DNA of 64,000 bases from Corynebacterium sp. HS2168-gen11 (GCF_024834075.1 NZ_JANUXR010000008.1:62001-126000); one strand, 5' to 3'; positions 10,476-20,683 are shown, counted from the first letter of the stretch. The notes: generated by a model from the letters alone, not told the origin. Numbers and translations are program-made.

Positions 10476-10504
10476 CTACTAAGCATGACCGATTGCACTG
10501 TCAA
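10476..10504 (-). promoter_or_regulatory. lysS promoter
   Basis: On the minus strand TTGACA (10504-10499) is followed after exactly 17 bp by TAGTAG (10481-10476), 36 bp before the GTG start. Confidence 0.55.
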
Positions 10505-10574
10505 GATTTTTGATTACGTGCGAAACTAACCCATTTTAACTGCTTGAAACGCTTGGTTAATTCACTACTTATCC

Positions 10575-11396
10575 CTATTGGCGGGAAGCATCGGTGCTGG
10601 TTGCAGCACTTTCCGGCAATAATACAGGGGCGCTATCGAACAAATGAACGCCGTTGAAGTCTGCAGCAAGCAAAATACGTGCTTCGGGGTCTTTCCCAAG
10701 TGGTTCTAAATTCGGCTGCAAAATCTTTACATATGTAGGCTGCACGTTTTCGGCAGCAAGAACCTCTGCAATGGTTTCCTTAATAGCGCGAACACCACGT
10801 TGACCTGCATGCACGCCTGCAGCTAAAGCCGCTGATAACACATAGGCACGTTCACGCGCGGTTTCATCAAGGTTTGCGTTGCGCAATGATAGTGCCAGTC
10901 CGTCGGCAAGACGCACAGTTTGAACTGCATGAATTTTCACGGGCAGATGCAGATCAACAATCATATGTTGGGCCAGAATTAATAGCTCATAATCTTTTTC
11001 GCCAAGAATGAGGTCAGTTGGGCTTAAACTTGTGCACAAGCTCAAGACGCGAGTCAGATCTTTAGCAAGTGTTGCAGGTGATTCCATACCGCGATCAGGA
11101 ACCACCAGTTGTGTGCGAAGCCCATGAGGGAACAACGTGGCGTCGTCAAGCACGGCGAAGGCGTCAATGCTTTCTTCCTGCAAGACTGGAGTAAGAGCAC
11201 TACTGGTTGCCACGACGAGTGTCACAGCTCCCGGGATCCGCTTCGCGGCACGCAATAAGCTGCGATGACCTGCATGAATGTCGCTGCCGAGCGGGATGAG
11301 TACGACAGGTTTGCCTTGTTTTTTGAAAGCCGAACTTACCATGCGAAGCTGCTCGATTGATGCGAATTGCTGCGCAGTGCCAAATGCGAAAGCCAC
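10575..11396 (-). CDS. panC: Pantothenate synthetase (divergent PanC)
   Basis: Joins pantoate and beta-alanine using ATP. The 273-residue product has the nucleotidyl-transferase fold signs: a HIGH-like IHAGHRSLL at about 40-48, a GEKDYELL segment and an SLRNANLD segment where PanC enzymes normally carry an SxRN loop. The canonical MGALHxGH is replaced by LGSDIHAGH, so the protein is clearly divergent though the key His and Arg-Asn pair remain. It is the last gene of the ftsH-fol chain, 3 bp after the DUF2520-like gene. panD and coaX, often next to it in relatives, are not here. Confidence 0.8.
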   Translation of the reverse strand: MAFAFGTAQQFASIEQLRMVSSAFKKQGKPVVLIPLGSDIHAGHRSLLRAAKRIPGAVTLVVATSSALTPVLQEESIDAFAVLDDATLFPHGLRTQLVVPDRGMESPATLAKDLTRVLSLCTSLSPTDLILGEKDYELLILAQHMIVDLHLPVKIHAVQTVRLADGLALSLRNANLDETARERAYVLSAALAAGVHAGQRGVRAIKETIAEVLAAENVQPTYVKILQPNLEPLGKDPEARILLAADFNGVHLFDSAPVLLPESAATSTDASRQ

Positions 11397-11399
11397 AAA

Positions 11400-11957
11400 T
11401 TATCCCTTCAAAAGTGCTGAAACCATGTCGCGGTACAGATCAGAATATGGAAGCGGCACAAATTGCGCAACTGCTTGCTGTGCTTGGACAGAGCTGATAA
11501 TTGCAAGGATCTCTGCGTCATCAACTGGCTGACATTGGGCAAATGCATCACAGACAATCTGCCACATGCCAAGTGCTGCACGACGCGGAAATTCAGATTG
11601 CGAACATGCCACGAACCCGAGACGACATTCTTGAAAGAGCAATTCTGCGATTACTGCCCCGATTTCAGTATTGCTCGCAACAAGGGTTTCCCCTGCTGGA
11701 AGCGGGCTTGTGACAATCACGTGTTGGGTGCATGCTGCTGGCAGCTGCACATCGTAGCCTTGGAGCAACACGACTGTTTGCGCACCAAGTTTCGGAAGGA
11801 TCTCGGCAAGAGTATCGGTTGGTGAAAGTACGACAAGATCTGCGTGCGCCAGATCCGCGAAATTGTGACCAATAATCGTATGCCCTGCAGCAGCAAGCGC
11901 GTGACTGATACTACTGGAGGAAAGAGTTACCACACGCATGCGTGGTGGAGTCGGCAT
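11400..11957 (-). CDS. Shortened Rossmann/DUF2520-like protein
   Basis: 185 residues in the place where mycobacteria and many corynebacteria have a roughly 300-residue Rossmann plus DUF2520 protein directly before panC. An MRVVTLSSSSISHAL opening, an ADLVVLSPTD strand-turn and an alpha-helical second half (ECRLGFVACSQSE onwards) fit that fold, but the glycine-rich dinucleotide loop GxGxxG is missing and the protein is about 40 percent shorter. It abuts its upstream neighbour with no gap. The family's role is not established; a link to pantothenate metabolism is inferred from position only. Confidence 0.55.
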   Translation of the reverse strand: MPTPPRMRVVTLSSSSISHALAAAGHTIIGHNFADLAHADLVVLSPTDTLAEILPKLGAQTVVLLQGYDVQLPAACTQHVIVTSPLPAGETLVASNTEIGAVIAELLFQECRLGFVACSQSEFPRRAALGMWQIVCDAFAQCQPVDDAEILAIISSVQAQQAVAQFVPLPYSDLYRDMVSALLKG

Positions 11958-13178
11958 TTAACGTCCCTGCTTCTTGAGCAATTCTGCTACCGACAAGCCT
12001 CCAGTTTCTTCGCGACGCCGACGCCCATGTCGTTTTGCAGCTGCAGCAGCATCTTCTAGCGACTGCTGCTTGGTGTCAGTTGCATGCGTTGCAGGAGCCG
12101 TATGTGATGTGGTTGCCTCCTGTGGCGCCACTTTTGCTTGCGACGTAGATGCATCACGCGAAGTCTTATTCGTTGCTGCAGCATCTTCACCAGTGGTGGC
12201 AGGAATCGTCCACTTGTGCGTAGGTACAGCCTGCGCATCAAAGACTGGGTTTGATACAACAGTTACATCAGCTTCGGCTTCTGTTTCTGTTTCGGTGGCA
12301 GCTTCAGCTTCCGCGCCGTCAATAGGTCGCGCTGGTCGCAAAGGTTCAGCAGGTTGCGCTGATTGTGCAGGTCGCACTGGTTGTGCTGGTTGCGAAGGTC
12401 GCGCAGGTTCAGCAGGTCGCGCTGGTCGCGCAACTGACTCTGACGCCGTAGCCTCAGCTGTGGTTTCGACTTCAGCGTCATGAATGTCGCGTTGTGCGGA
12501 CGAAGCAGATGCATCATCAGCAGCACTCTCTTGTGCAAGGTGCTGCTTTGCAGATGAATCTGGTTGCGCACTCGGCGTCGATACGCCAGCGGCAGGCACC
12601 GCGTCGGCAGCTGACTGAGTGTGCTGCGTTTGCCCCGCCGTAAGTTCTTCGCGTTGTTGGCGCGTTGCAGTTTTTTCTAATGCCTGAATACGAATCGCCT
12701 CTGCTTGCAGCACCATATTTGGTTCAGCGAAAATAGCACCGGTGAGGCTTTCTAATTGCGCACGTACTTGAGCCAGCTGTTCGGTAATTTCTGCAAGTGC
12801 GGCAGCAGTTGCCGTATCCGTCGCCGCAGCAGTTGCAGAATCGGTTGATGCCTCCGAATGCACTGATTGTTGCAATGCAACAGCCTCTGCCTCGCGCTGT
12901 GCAAGTGCTTGTTGGCTTGCTTGACGTTCAAAGGCAAGTTCTTCTGCAAATTCTGCGCGTTCACGTACTAATTCAGCGCGGTATTTTGATGCTAGGAAAA
13001 TACTCAGCACTGCCGCCCAGAGTGCCACAACCATTGCGAGCTTGAGCACGCCTATGCTGCCAGTGACCAGCATAATTACGCTCGCAATCAACGCTACTGC
13101 GATCAGACCAAGTAATACGAGTTGGCCGCGATCAGATGTTGGAATTGGCTCAAGTTGGGCATCATCAGTCATGCTCAT
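11958..13178 (-). CDS. DUF6779-like membrane protein with Pro/Ala repeat tail
   Basis: 406-residue protein. Two hydrophobic helices (about 18-40 and 45-63) are followed by a charged coiled coil (RAELVRERAEFAEEL onward), then a long Ala/Thr/Glu/Pro-rich region with a PARPxEPARPxQP repeat near residues 250-285, and a basic C-terminus (KRHGRRRREETGG). The topology suggests a short membrane anchor with a large soluble, mostly disordered domain. It sits where M. tuberculosis has Rv3604c, between DUF3180 and DUF2520 genes. GAGGT precedes the start ATG. Function unknown. Confidence 0.7.
   Translation of the reverse strand: MSMTDDAQLEPIPTSDRGQLVLLGLIAVALIASVIMLVTGSIGVLKLAMVVALWAAVLSIFLASKYRAELVRERAEFAEELAFERQASQQALAQREAEAVALQQSVHSEASTDSATAAATDTATAAALAEITEQLAQVRAQLESLTGAIFAEPNMVLQAEAIRIQALEKTATRQQREELTAGQTQHTQSAADAVPAAGVSTPSAQPDSSAKQHLAQESAADDASASSAQRDIHDAEVETTAEATASESVARPARPAEPARPSQPAQPVRPAQSAQPAEPLRPARPIDGAEAEAATETETEAEADVTVVSNPVFDAQAVPTHKWTIPATTGEDAAATNKTSRDASTSQAKVAPQEATTSHTAPATHATDTKQQSLEDAAAAAKRHGRRRREETGGLSVAELLKKQGR
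12326..12429. repeat. Degenerate tandem repeat inside the DUF6779-like gene
   Basis: Nine-base units of the type GGTCGCGCT/GGTTCAGCA are repeated about a dozen times and encode the PARPxEP segment. Such a tract is prone to length variation between strains. Confidence 0.7.
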
Positions 13179-13205
13179 AAATCTACCTCATTGTGGTTAG
13201 CATTG

Positions 13206-13670
13206 TTATGCGGCTTCACCTTCCTGAGGGGGAGGTGTCTGACAACTGCGCTCTAGCCATAAGCCCGCAGCTGTCAGAAGACCACCGCTAATAGCTGCAG
13301 CAACGACATACGGAAAATCTTGACTTGCTGCCATAAGCTCGGCTGTTTTCGGAAGTATATACGCGCAAAACCCTAAGTAAACGCCACCGAAGATCGCCCC
13401 TGTCCAGGTGGATGCTTTCCCGATTAATAAGAAATTCGCCACCAGGGTCGGTTCTAATTGAATTCGATCAAAACCTATACGATTATTGGAAATTTGCTGT
13501 TTGATATACCAAGCTGCAGCGCTATTGATCCCCGCTAAGGTAAGCATAATGAGCACCGGTGTACTTGGCACTGGCGGAAGCAATCCATAAAACTGCGACA
13601 ACACAATAACCGTTGCCGCCGCACAAGTCAGCGTCGTGACCACTAGCGACAGAATCGAACTCGGTTTCAT
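13206..13670 (-). CDS. DUF3180 integral membrane protein
   Basis: 154 residues with four predicted transmembrane helices (about 8-28, 38-55, 82-108, 122-142) and a short Pro-rich cytoplasmic tail. The DUF3180 family is regularly found immediately after folK in actinobacteria, as here, where its start overlaps the folK stop by four bases. No catalytic motif is visible and the role is unknown. Confidence 0.85.
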   Translation of the reverse strand: MKPSSILSLVVTTLTCAAATVIVLSQFYGLLPPVPSTPVLIMLTLAGINSAAAWYIKQQISNNRIGFDRIQLEPTLVANFLLIGKASTWTGAIFGGVYLGFCAYILPKTAELMAASQDFPYVVAAAISGGLLTAAGLWLERSCQTPPPQEGEAA

Positions 13671-14164
13671 TTTTGTTGCTTGATCCCATCTCGCTCTGAT
13701 TCTGGTAAAGCGGCAATAAGCTGCGTAATTGGCTGACCAGCTATTGTCGCATCAGGATCAATTTCTGCCCACGGCAGCAACACAAAAGCACGTTGATGTG
13801 CAAACGGGTGCGGCAATGTCAGGACAGGATCATCGGAAGTGTACTCGCAACCGTTTTCATAGATAGCGATAATATCTACATCCAAGGTGCGCGGTCCCCA
13901 TTTAATGTCACGACGTCGATTCGCGAGTTGTTCTACTTGCTGTGCTCGCGCTAAGAGCTCATACGGCTGAGAAGTGGTGCTGATGATGATCGTGACATTA
14001 TAAAAATCAGGTTGTTCGGTAATCCCCCAGGCTGGGGTGCTATATACCTGGGATTGCGCAACTATTTCCTCACGAAACTCTGCCAAGGCGAGTTCTAGAT
14101 AGCTTCGTCGATCATCGAGGTTTGAGCCAAGAGACAGCACTGCAATTCGGCGTTGATCGTTCAT
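13667..14164 (-). CDS. folK: HPPK, 6-hydroxymethyl-7,8-dihydropterin pyrophosphokinase
   Basis: Transfers pyrophosphate from ATP to 6-hydroxymethyldihydropterin in folate synthesis. The 165 residues include LSLGSNLDDRRSYL near the N-terminus, the Asp-rich signature WGPRTLDVDII with the two magnesium-binding Asp, and LPHPFAHQRAFVLLPW. Length is normal. It overlaps folB and the DUF3180 gene by four bases each, so the three are translationally coupled. Confidence 0.96.
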   Translation of the reverse strand: MNDQRRIAVLSLGSNLDDRRSYLELALAEFREEIVAQSQVYSTPAWGITEQPDFYNVTIIISTTSQPYELLARAQQVEQLANRRRDIKWGPRTLDVDIIAIYENGCEYTSDDPVLTLPHPFAHQRAFVLLPWAEIDPDATIAGQPITQLIAALPESERDGIKQQK

Positions 14165-14532
14165 GCGCGTCCTCGGGATCGACGCGCGACAACCGCCACG
14201 TCAGCGAAATCGCGCGGAATTGGCGCATGTGGTTTGTGCACAGTGACTTCTACCGCGTACAACTGCGGGTAGGTTTGCATGACGGTATCGGCAATTCGAC
14301 CGGCAACAGCTTCAATCAATTGCATTGGCGGGCCAGTGATAACTGCATGGGCGATCTCTGCCAGTTCAGCATAGTTAATGGTATCGGCCAGATCATCGCT
14401 GATTGCCGCTGGTGCTAGATCGAGCCAGCAGGCGATATCCACAATGAAATCTTGACCAAGGCGCTGTTCCTCAGCGAATACGCCGTGAAAACCTTTCGCG
14501 CGCAGTCCCGTCAGCAGGATTCGATCCGCCAT
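14161..14532 (-). CDS. folB: Dihydroneopterin aldolase
   Basis: Cleaves 7,8-dihydroneopterin to hydroxymethyldihydropterin. The ATG at 14532 (MADRILLTG) is chosen over the longer frame because GAGGG lies 7 bases upstream and the 123-residue length fits the family. Visible signs are RAKGFHGVFAEEQ with the substrate-facing residues, YAELAEIAHAVITGP, and VTVHKPHAPI with the lysine used in catalysis. It starts 7 bp after the folP stop. Confidence 0.95.
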   Translation of the reverse strand: MADRILLTGLRAKGFHGVFAEEQRLGQDFIVDIACWLDLAPAAISDDLADTINYAELAEIAHAVITGPPMQLIEAVAGRIADTVMQTYPQLYAVEVTVHKPHAPIPRDFADVAVVARRSRGRA

Positions 14533-14539
14533 ATTGCCC

Positions 14540-15370
14540 TCACTTCTTCCAACGATAGGTGTCACGATTTGGAATCCTGTGCAGCTGACGCGCGACTTGC
14601 AAACTTGCCGCAGTGGCTGCCACATTATGCACTCGCACACACCAGGTATCAGCATCGGCCAGATACGCGCTCAACGTCGCTGTCGCCGCATCTACATCGC
14701 CGCCTAATGCTTGCAAGAATCGCTTTCGCGATGCCCCAATAAGCAGCGGAAATCCTAATGATTGCAACGTGTCGAGTGCTCGGAGCAATTCCCAGTTATC
14801 CTCGGCAGTCTTGGCAAATCCTAAACCTGGATCCAAACTGATCGCTTCGGGAGCAATACCGGCATGCACTGCGGCGTCGACAAGCTTTTGTAGCTTTGCG
14901 ACGACATCAGCAACCACACTTTCGCGCGTGTGCGCAGCACCGGCAGCATTGCCAAACTTTTCGGTTTCCCAGTGCATCAGACACACCGGCACGCCGGTTT
15001 CTGCGACAACGGTGAGCATGTTTGGATCCGCGAGGCCACCAGAAACGTCGTTGATGAGGTCTGCGCCTGCTGCCACTGCTGCAGCAGCAACATTGGAACG
15101 CATGGTATCAACCGAGACCGTCACACCTCTGGCATGAAGTTCAGTCACCACTGGGATCACGCGCTGCAGCTCTACTTGCTCAGCGACACGAGTTGCTCCA
15201 GGTCGGGTGGATTCGCCGCCAACGTCGATAATATTAGCCCCTTGGGAAAGCAGCAGTTCTGCGTGCGCTAATGCGGCTTCTACCTGGAGGTATTGCCCAC
15301 CATCAGAGAAGGAATCTTCGGTGATATTTAAGATTCCCATAATCTGCGTACCTGGAACGTCATAAATCAT
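14540..15370 (-). CDS. folP: Dihydropteroate synthase
   Basis: Condenses hydroxymethyldihydropterin pyrophosphate with p-aminobenzoate; the target of sulfonamides. 276 residues with MGILNITEDSFSDGG, GGESTRPGA, DLINDVSGG, ASRKRFL and a closing VRVHNV, the complete set of pterin and phosphate-binding loops of a functional FolP1-type enzyme. The start is 5 bp after folE. Confidence 0.97.
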   Translation of the reverse strand: MIYDVPGTQIMGILNITEDSFSDGGQYLQVEAALAHAELLLSQGANIIDVGGESTRPGATRVAEQVELQRVIPVVTELHARGVTVSVDTMRSNVAAAAVAAGADLINDVSGGLADPNMLTVVAETGVPVCLMHWETEKFGNAAGAAHTRESVVADVVAKLQKLVDAAVHAGIAPEAISLDPGLGFAKTAEDNWELLRALDTLQSLGFPLLIGASRKRFLQALGGDVDAATATLSAYLADADTWCVRVHNVAATAASLQVARQLHRIPNRDTYRWKK

Positions 15371-15375
15371 TGTGG

Positions 15376-15960
15376 CTATCCTCGGATTAAGGACAGTGCT
15401 TCGGCGCGCGATGCGGCATCGCGCTTAAAGCCACCACGAACTGCTGAGGTTGTGGTTTTCGATCCTGGTTTACGCACACCACGCATGGACATGCACAGGT
15501 GTTCGCACTCAATAACCACAATGACAGAATGTGCTTCGAGGCGTTCGACGAGCGCATCTGCAACTTGGGAGGTCAATCGTTCTTGCACCTGCGGGCGCTT
15601 GGCAAACATATCAACCAAGCGAGCAAGTTTGCTTAATCCGGTGACTTTTCCTGATTCACCTGGGATATAGCCGATGTGGGCTTTTCCATAGAACGGCACC
15701 AGGTGGTGCTCGCAGGTGGAATAAATTGGGATGTCTTTGACCAGCACTAATTCGCGGTGATCTTCGCTGAACGTCTTTGCCAGTACTTCGGCCGGATCAG
15801 CTGTATACAGGCCCGCGAAGATTTCTTCATAGGCACGTACCACTCGAGCTGGTGTTTCTTTCAACCCTTCTCGTTCTGGATTTTCACCAAGGGCAACCAG
15901 CAAGTCGTACACGGCTTTCTCTGCTGCTTGGCGATCAATACGTGGTGATTCGGTACTCAT
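15376..15960 (-). CDS. folE: GTP cyclohydrolase I
   Basis: First committed step of folate synthesis, GTP to dihydroneopterin triphosphate. 194 residues; zinc-binding Cys and His in [19 protein letters not shown], and the second Cys in [10 protein letters not shown] are all present. Its start overlaps the ftsH stop by four bases, linking folate synthesis to ftsH expression. Confidence 0.97.
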   Translation of the reverse strand: MSTESPRIDRQAAEKAVYDLLVALGENPEREGLKETPARVVRAYEEIFAGLYTADPAEVLAKTFSEDHRELVLVKDIPIYSTCEHHLVPFYGKAHIGYIPGESGKVTGLSKLARLVDMFAKRPQVQERLTSQVADALVERLEAHSVIVVIECEHLCMSMRGVRKPGSKTTTSAVRGGFKRDAASRAEALSLIRG

Positions 15961-18608
15961 CGAGTGTGCTCTCCATCTTCGTGGTGGGAGGTATTGGCAT
16001 CCTGGGCTTGATCCTGCACTGCAGGCTCAGCAGCAGGTTCCACCGTAGGTTGTGCTGCTGCAGGCTCAGCAGCAGGTTCCACCGTAGGATCCACGATAGG
16101 CGCTGCAGCGTGTTGGCCGGCAGGCTGTCCAATAACAGGTTGGCCGGCAGCAGGGTATCCGCCGGTAGCAGGTTGCGCATCAGGAGCTGCAGCCGGTTGT
16201 CCGATCTGTTGCTCACCAGCATGCTGAGCAACACCTGCTGCAGTATTCGCACTGGTTGTGTCATTCCAAGGATGATCTGGACGCTCTCGCTCTGGGAGTC
16301 GGAATCCGATTTCTTCCACAGGCGCTGCAGGTACAAGCGGAGGTGTCACACCTGCATGAACCTCATTCGTTGGCCACTGCGAGTTCACTGCGTGTCCATT
16401 CGGTGTAGGTTGCTGCATCTGTGATCCAGGGTTTACACCTGGCACCTGCCAATCTGCAGGTGGCGGCGTACCTTCATACCGGTTGCCGGTAATACGTGCC
16501 TGCAGCTGCGCCGAACTATCAGCTCCATTATTCTCAGCGTGCTTGCTACCAGCACTTGGAGCAGACGCATTACCTAAGAGTGCTTGTTTCGCTGCGCGTT
16601 CTTGGCGACGCTTTTCTCGAACGGCCTTCGACGCTTCCAAAATACTAAACGGCTTTGGTGGTTCTTCACCACGCTCCAACGCGCGTTCGGTCGGAGTTTT
16701 CACCGGTTCACGATCTGCTTGACGTGGGAAACGTGCATCTTGGTTCGGGAATACTTCCCCAACTGGGCGCGCTGTTAAACCATCGAATAATGCTTCGAGA
16801 TCTGGGCGGCGCAGCGTTTCTTTTTCAAGCAGTTTCTCAGCCAACACATCAAGGTAGTCGCGGTGCTCAGCAAGAATTGCATAGGCTTCGGCGTGAGCCT
16901 TATCTAACAAATACTGCATTTCTTCGTCGATAAGCGCGGCTGTCTTTGGCGAATACTCTAAAGTTCCATGTCCACCTCGGCCAGAGAACGGATCACCCTG
17001 TTCAGCGCCATATTTAATGGTGCCTAAACGTGGGCTCATGCCGAATTCAACAATCATGGCTTTTGCAATTTTGGTGGCCATTTCAATATCAGCACTTGCG
17101 CCGGTGGTTGGCTCACCAAAGACAAGTTCTTCTGCGGCGCGACCGCCCATTGCAAAGACCAGACGTGCATACAGTTCATCACGGTTTTCGGTGCCGCGGT
17201 CGTCTTCTTGCGCGATCATCGCATGACCACCGGTATTACCGCGCGCCAAGATGGTTACCTTGTACACGCGATCTAAGTTCTCCAAAGCCCAGGCTGCCAA
17301 GGTGTGACCACCTTCGTGGTACGCCGTGATCTTCTTTTCTTTTTCAGAAATCACGCGAGTGGAGCGACGCGGACCTCCAATCACACGATCCGTTGCTTCT
17401 TCCAGCGCATCGGCGGTAATCACGTTGCCGCCAATACGAGCGGTGAGCAATGCGGCTTCATTGAGCACATTGGCTAAGTCGGCACCTGACATACCTGCTG
17501 TACGACGCGCTAATGCCTGCAAATCTGCATCTTTGGCTAATGGCTTACCTTTAGCGTGTACGGCAAGAATCTGCTCGCGGCCTTTTAAGTCTGGGTTTGT
17601 CACTGGGATCTGGCGGTCAAAACGTCCAGGACGCAGCAATGCTGGGTCAAGAATATCTGGGCGGTTTGTGGCAGCCATTAAGATCACGCCTTCGCGATCA
17701 CCAAAGCCATCCATCTCGACCAACAGCTGGTTCAAGGTTTGTTCGCGCTCGTCATGGCCACCGCCCATGCCGGAGCCACGTTGGCGACCAACCGCATCAA
17801 TTTCGTCGACGAAGATAATACATGGGGAGTTCTCGCGCGCTTGCTTAAACAGGTCACGCACACGTGAGGCACCCACGCCAACGAACATTTCCACGAAGTC
17901 AGAACCCGAGATCGAATAAAACGGAACGCCTGCTTCACCAGCGACAGCTCGCGCCAATAAGGTTTTACCGGTACCTGGTGGGCCATACAGCAGCACACCA
18001 CGTGGAATCTTCGCGCCGAGAGCCTCGTATTGTGCCGGATCCTCTAAGAAGTCTTTGATTTCGTGGAGCTCATCCACGGCTTCTTCGGCACCAGCGACAT
18101 CAGCGAAGGTATTGGTTGGCATGTCTTTATTCCACTGCTTCGCGCGGCTGCCACCGAAGCCGAAGATGCCACCGCCGCCGCCTTGCATACGGCTGAACAT
18201 GAACATGATCAAGCCAAAGACGATCAGCATTGGCAGCATGTAGCTAATCAGCTCGACGAGTAAAGAATCTTTACTGACGTTTGTCGTAAACTTCTTTGGC
18301 TCGCTGAGTGTGACCACCTTTAAGATTTCCGGAGTGGTGCGCGCAGGATATTGCGCCATAATCTGCTTGACGTCTTTGCGACCTTCATAGGTAATTGGCT
18401 TTACCAGCTTAATGCGAAGTCGCTGTTCACGATCGTCAATGATGACTTCAGAAGCATTATTTTCCGAAAGTTGCACCAGTGCCACCGAGGTTTCGACCTT
18501 TTGATAGCCACGACTCGTACTACCGAGCAGGGTCAACAAGTACAGAGAGATTAATGAAACCGCAATGATTGCACCAATCTGAATGATTTTCTTGTTCTTC
18601 ATACGCAC
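15957..18608 (-). CDS. ftsH: ATP-dependent zinc metalloprotease FtsH
   Basis: Membrane-bound AAA protease that removes misfolded membrane proteins. Two transmembrane helices (about 8-30 and 117-138) frame the outer domain; Walker A GPPGTGKT is at 209-216, the second region of homology ends in RPGRFDR, and the zinc motif HEGGH is at 431-435. From about 640 to 883 the protein has a long Pro/Ala/Gln-rich tail not needed for catalysis, with an imperfect repeat (AAAEPAAEP type). Such tails are typical of corynebacterial FtsH but this one is long. Start ATG is at 18608, with another ATG two codons later. Confidence 0.96.
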   Translation of the reverse strand: MRMKNKKIIQIGAIIAVSLISLYLLTLLGSTSRGYQKVETSVALVQLSENNASEVIIDDREQRLRIKLVKPITYEGRKDVKQIMAQYPARTTPEILKVVTLSEPKKFTTNVSKDSLLVELISYMLPMLIVFGLIMFMFSRMQGGGGGIFGFGGSRAKQWNKDMPTNTFADVAGAEEAVDELHEIKDFLEDPAQYEALGAKIPRGVLLYGPPGTGKTLLARAVAGEAGVPFYSISGSDFVEMFVGVGASRVRDLFKQARENSPCIIFVDEIDAVGRQRGSGMGGGHDEREQTLNQLLVEMDGFGDREGVILMAATNRPDILDPALLRPGRFDRQIPVTNPDLKGREQILAVHAKGKPLAKDADLQALARRTAGMSGADLANVLNEAALLTARIGGNVITADALEEATDRVIGGPRRSTRVISEKEKKITAYHEGGHTLAAWALENLDRVYKVTILARGNTGGHAMIAQEDDRGTENRDELYARLVFAMGGRAAEELVFGEPTTGASADIEMATKIAKAMIVEFGMSPRLGTIKYGAEQGDPFSGRGGHGTLEYSPKTAALIDEEMQYLLDKAHAEAYAILAEHRDYLDVLAEKLLEKETLRRPDLEALFDGLTARPVGEVFPNQDARFPRQADREPVKTPTERALERGEEPPKPFSILEASKAVREKRRQERAAKQALLGNASAPSAGSKHAENNGADSSAQLQARITGNRYEGTPPPADWQVPGVNPGSQMQQPTPNGHAVNSQWPTNEVHAGVTPPLVPAAPVEEIGFRLPERERPDHPWNDTTSANTAAGVAQHAGEQQIGQPAAAPDAQPATGGYPAAGQPVIGQPAGQHAAAPIVDPTVEPAAEPAAAQPTVEPAAEPAVQDQAQDANTSHHEDGEHTR
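16021..16088. repeat. 29-bp direct repeat in the ftsH tail
   Basis: The same 29 bases occur at 16021-16049 and 16060-16088, 10 bp apart, and encode the repeated VEPAAEPA part of the disordered FtsH C-terminus. Confidence 0.8.
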
Positions 18609-18695
18609 ACCAGCGTGTGGGTTTCAAAGCTTCGAAACCTTCGGCTAGTCCCTTTCTTTTACGATCATCTCCGGGGAAACTTGTTCTTTAGTCTC

Positions 18696-18725
18696 TCTAT
18701 ACTAACGTACAACGCCCCACTGTAA
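18696..18725 (-). promoter_or_regulatory. Candidate ftsH operon promoter
   Basis: TTACAG (18725-18720) and TATAGA (18701-18696) are 18 bp apart on the minus strand, about 90 bp before the ftsH start. The -35 falls in the loop of the hpt terminator. Weak match; position is reasonable. Confidence 0.3.
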
Positions 18726-18742
18726 GTTCCACAGGGGGCGTT
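18711..18742 (-). terminator. Terminator after hpt
   Basis: AACGCCCC (18711-18718) pairs with GGGGCGTT (18735-18742), 17 bp beyond the hpt stop. It lacks a clean T-run on the minus strand, so readthrough into ftsH is possible. Confidence 0.5.
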
Positions 18743-18759
18743 GAGGAAGGTAGAAACGG

Positions 18760-19350
18760 TTAAGAATTATCGCTATAAACCGTTGGATGCAACGTTCCAA
18801 CATATGGGAGGTCGCGATAACGTTCCGCGTAATCCAGGCCATAACCGATCACGAACTCATTTGGAATATCAAAACCAACATCGAAAATTTCAATATCCAC
18901 CTTGACGGCTTCTGGCTTACGCAGCAAGCTGACGATCTCCAAGGACTTCGGCTGGCGGTTCGCCAGGTTCCGGATCAGCCACTTTAGGGTTAGACCAGAA
19001 TCAATGATGTCTTCAACGATAATAACGTCGCGGCCTTTAATCTCACGGTCAAGGTCTTTCAGAATTCGCACGACGCCTGACGACGTAGTCGAATTGCCGT
19101 AGGACGAGACAGCCATGAACTCCACTTGTGATGGAATGGTCAGTGCTCGCGCGAAGTCGGTGATAAAGAACACTGCTCCTTTCAGGACGCATACCAAGAT
19201 GACGTCTTCTTCTGCATCGCGGTATTTTTGCGAAACATTTTCGGCAAGTTCTTTGATTCGAGTTTGGAGTTGTTCTTCATTAATGAGAATTGCTTCAACA
19301 TCATTGCCGTAACGATTCGGTGGGACGTTGAAATCCTTGGTGTTTTGCAT
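18760..19350 (-). CDS. hpt: Hypoxanthine phosphoribosyltransferase
   Basis: Purine salvage: hypoxanthine (and guanine) plus PRPP to IMP or GMP. 196 residues with the PRPP-binding loop [14 protein letters not shown] at about 115-128, an early [11 protein letters not shown] segment and the ring-contacting [14 protein letters not shown] near the end. In corynebacteria hpt lies between tilS and ftsH, exactly as here; the tilS-hpt gap is 118 bp and a terminator-like hairpin separates it from ftsH. Confidence 0.96.
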   Translation of the reverse strand: MQNTKDFNVPPNRYGNDVEAILINEEQLQTRIKELAENVSQKYRDAEEDVILVCVLKGAVFFITDFARALTIPSQVEFMAVSSYGNSTTSSGVVRILKDLDREIKGRDVIIVEDIIDSGLTLKWLIRNLANRQPKSLEIVSLLRKPEAVKVDIEIFDVGFDIPNEFVIGYGLDYAERYRDLPYVGTLHPTVYSDNS

Positions 19351-19468
19351 GAACGACTTTTCCTGTACGTCGAGAGATGAAGTGCCGCGTCTAGCAGTGA
19401 ATCTTCACTGATCTACACGCATGCATGACCAATAGTTTAGTTTTCCACGTTTATCGCCAAGTTGCCAC

Positions 19469-20365
19469 CTAGAGTGGTCGAAACAATAATTTTGCGCCCT
19501 TCCTGCGCACACCAACCGTGCCAGCATTCACTTCTCCTTGCCCATGCCAGTTGCTAATCTGCTGCTCAATCGCCTGCAAGATGGTGGCATTAATCGTGGC
19601 ATTATATGCAAGCAACTGTTGACGAATACTTAAGGTGCGCAATGCTTTTGGCATTGCTTGCAGTTGAGCAATATCAGTGGTGGGTACTACCAATGCAGCT
19701 AATGCCTGTTGTTCGTCGGCAAGCAACTGCCCTGCTTGTGCGGCTGTTGCAATCACATCTTGGCCCGCTAAATCTTGCAAGAGTGGAATAACATGGCTGC
19801 GAATTTTCACGCGCAGATACTGCTGATCTTGATTCATTGGATCTTCCCAGTATGCAAGCCCAAGCTCGCGGCATGCACCTTCGGTATCGCGGCGTTGCAC
19901 GTGCAAAAATGGCCGGGTGATCTGCCCTTCTTGAGCCATTGGGGCCAGATGGCCGCGCAGCAGCGTTAGGACTAGCGTTTCGAGCTGGTCATTGGCAGTG
20001 TGCGCAACCCAGAGGCGTCGATCATGCTTGGTCGCATATGCATATAACGCCTCGTAGCGCGCCTGCCTCGCTTGAGCTTCGACATTACCCGGCGCGACGA
20101 CCACCGGAATAACCGTTGCTGGAACGCCAAGGTTTTCCGCCAGCCCAATGGCCGTATGCGCTTGTGTCGTCGAACCAGTTTGCAAGCCATGATCAATACA
20201 CACGGCATGAGCGTCGATACCTTCGGCGCGTGCGGCTGCAACTAATGCGAGACTATCGGCCCCGCCAGAATAACCAATCACAATTTTTTGGTGACGAAAT
20301 GGGCGCACTGCCTGCCGGCATCGCAAAAAATGTGGGCTGTGGTCGGGCCAAAATGGTGATGTCAT
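19469..20365 (-). CDS. tilS: tRNA(Ile)-lysidine synthetase
   Basis: Converts C34 of the AUA-reading tRNA-Ile to lysidine. The PP-loop IGYSGGADSLAL near residues 30-41 binds ATP; the C-terminal part is short, giving 298 residues, as in other corynebacteria. The ATG at 20365 is preferred because AGGG lies upstream; the frame is also open to 20389. It heads the tilS-hpt pair. Confidence 0.92.
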   Translation of the reverse strand: MTSPFWPDHSPHFLRCRQAVRPFRHQKIVIGYSGGADSLALVAAARAEGIDAHAVCIDHGLQTGSTTQAHTAIGLAENLGVPATVIPVVVAPGNVEAQARQARYEALYAYATKHDRRLWVAHTANDQLETLVLTLLRGHLAPMAQEGQITRPFLHVQRRDTEGACRELGLAYWEDPMNQDQQYLRVKIRSHVIPLLQDLAGQDVIATAAQAGQLLADEQQALAALVVPTTDIAQLQAMPKALRTLSIRQQLLAYNATINATILQAIEQQISNWHGQGEVNAGTVGVRRKGAKLLFRPL

Positions 20366-20683
20366 CACGCAGGTTACCCTAGAACACAATCAAAACTCAT
20401 CGCAACCTCTTTGGTGGTTCCAGCGCGTACCTGCTGCCAGAGGTATTGCGTGTAAAAGGCAGCGCAGTAGCAGCTCTAGCGTGGAGTGCACTGCTGCATC
20501 AAGGCTTGTGGCCTGCAGCAATGTTCAAACTATACGGGTGGGACCTTGGGCGCGTCGAAAAGCATACGCACAAGAGTGGGGAATTTTGTTGATACATCAC
20601 CTGTAGCTGGTAGGCTAAAGCCAATAACGTTGCAGTCATGACGGATGCAATAGTGGCTGACGTCAGAAAATAAGGATGCAATC
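20366..20683. other. Intergenic region between tilS and the pirin gene
   Basis: About 320 bp between divergent genes. Apart from the AAGGA ribosome site before the pirin ATG no clear promoter, repeat or gene was seen. Confidence 0.4.
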
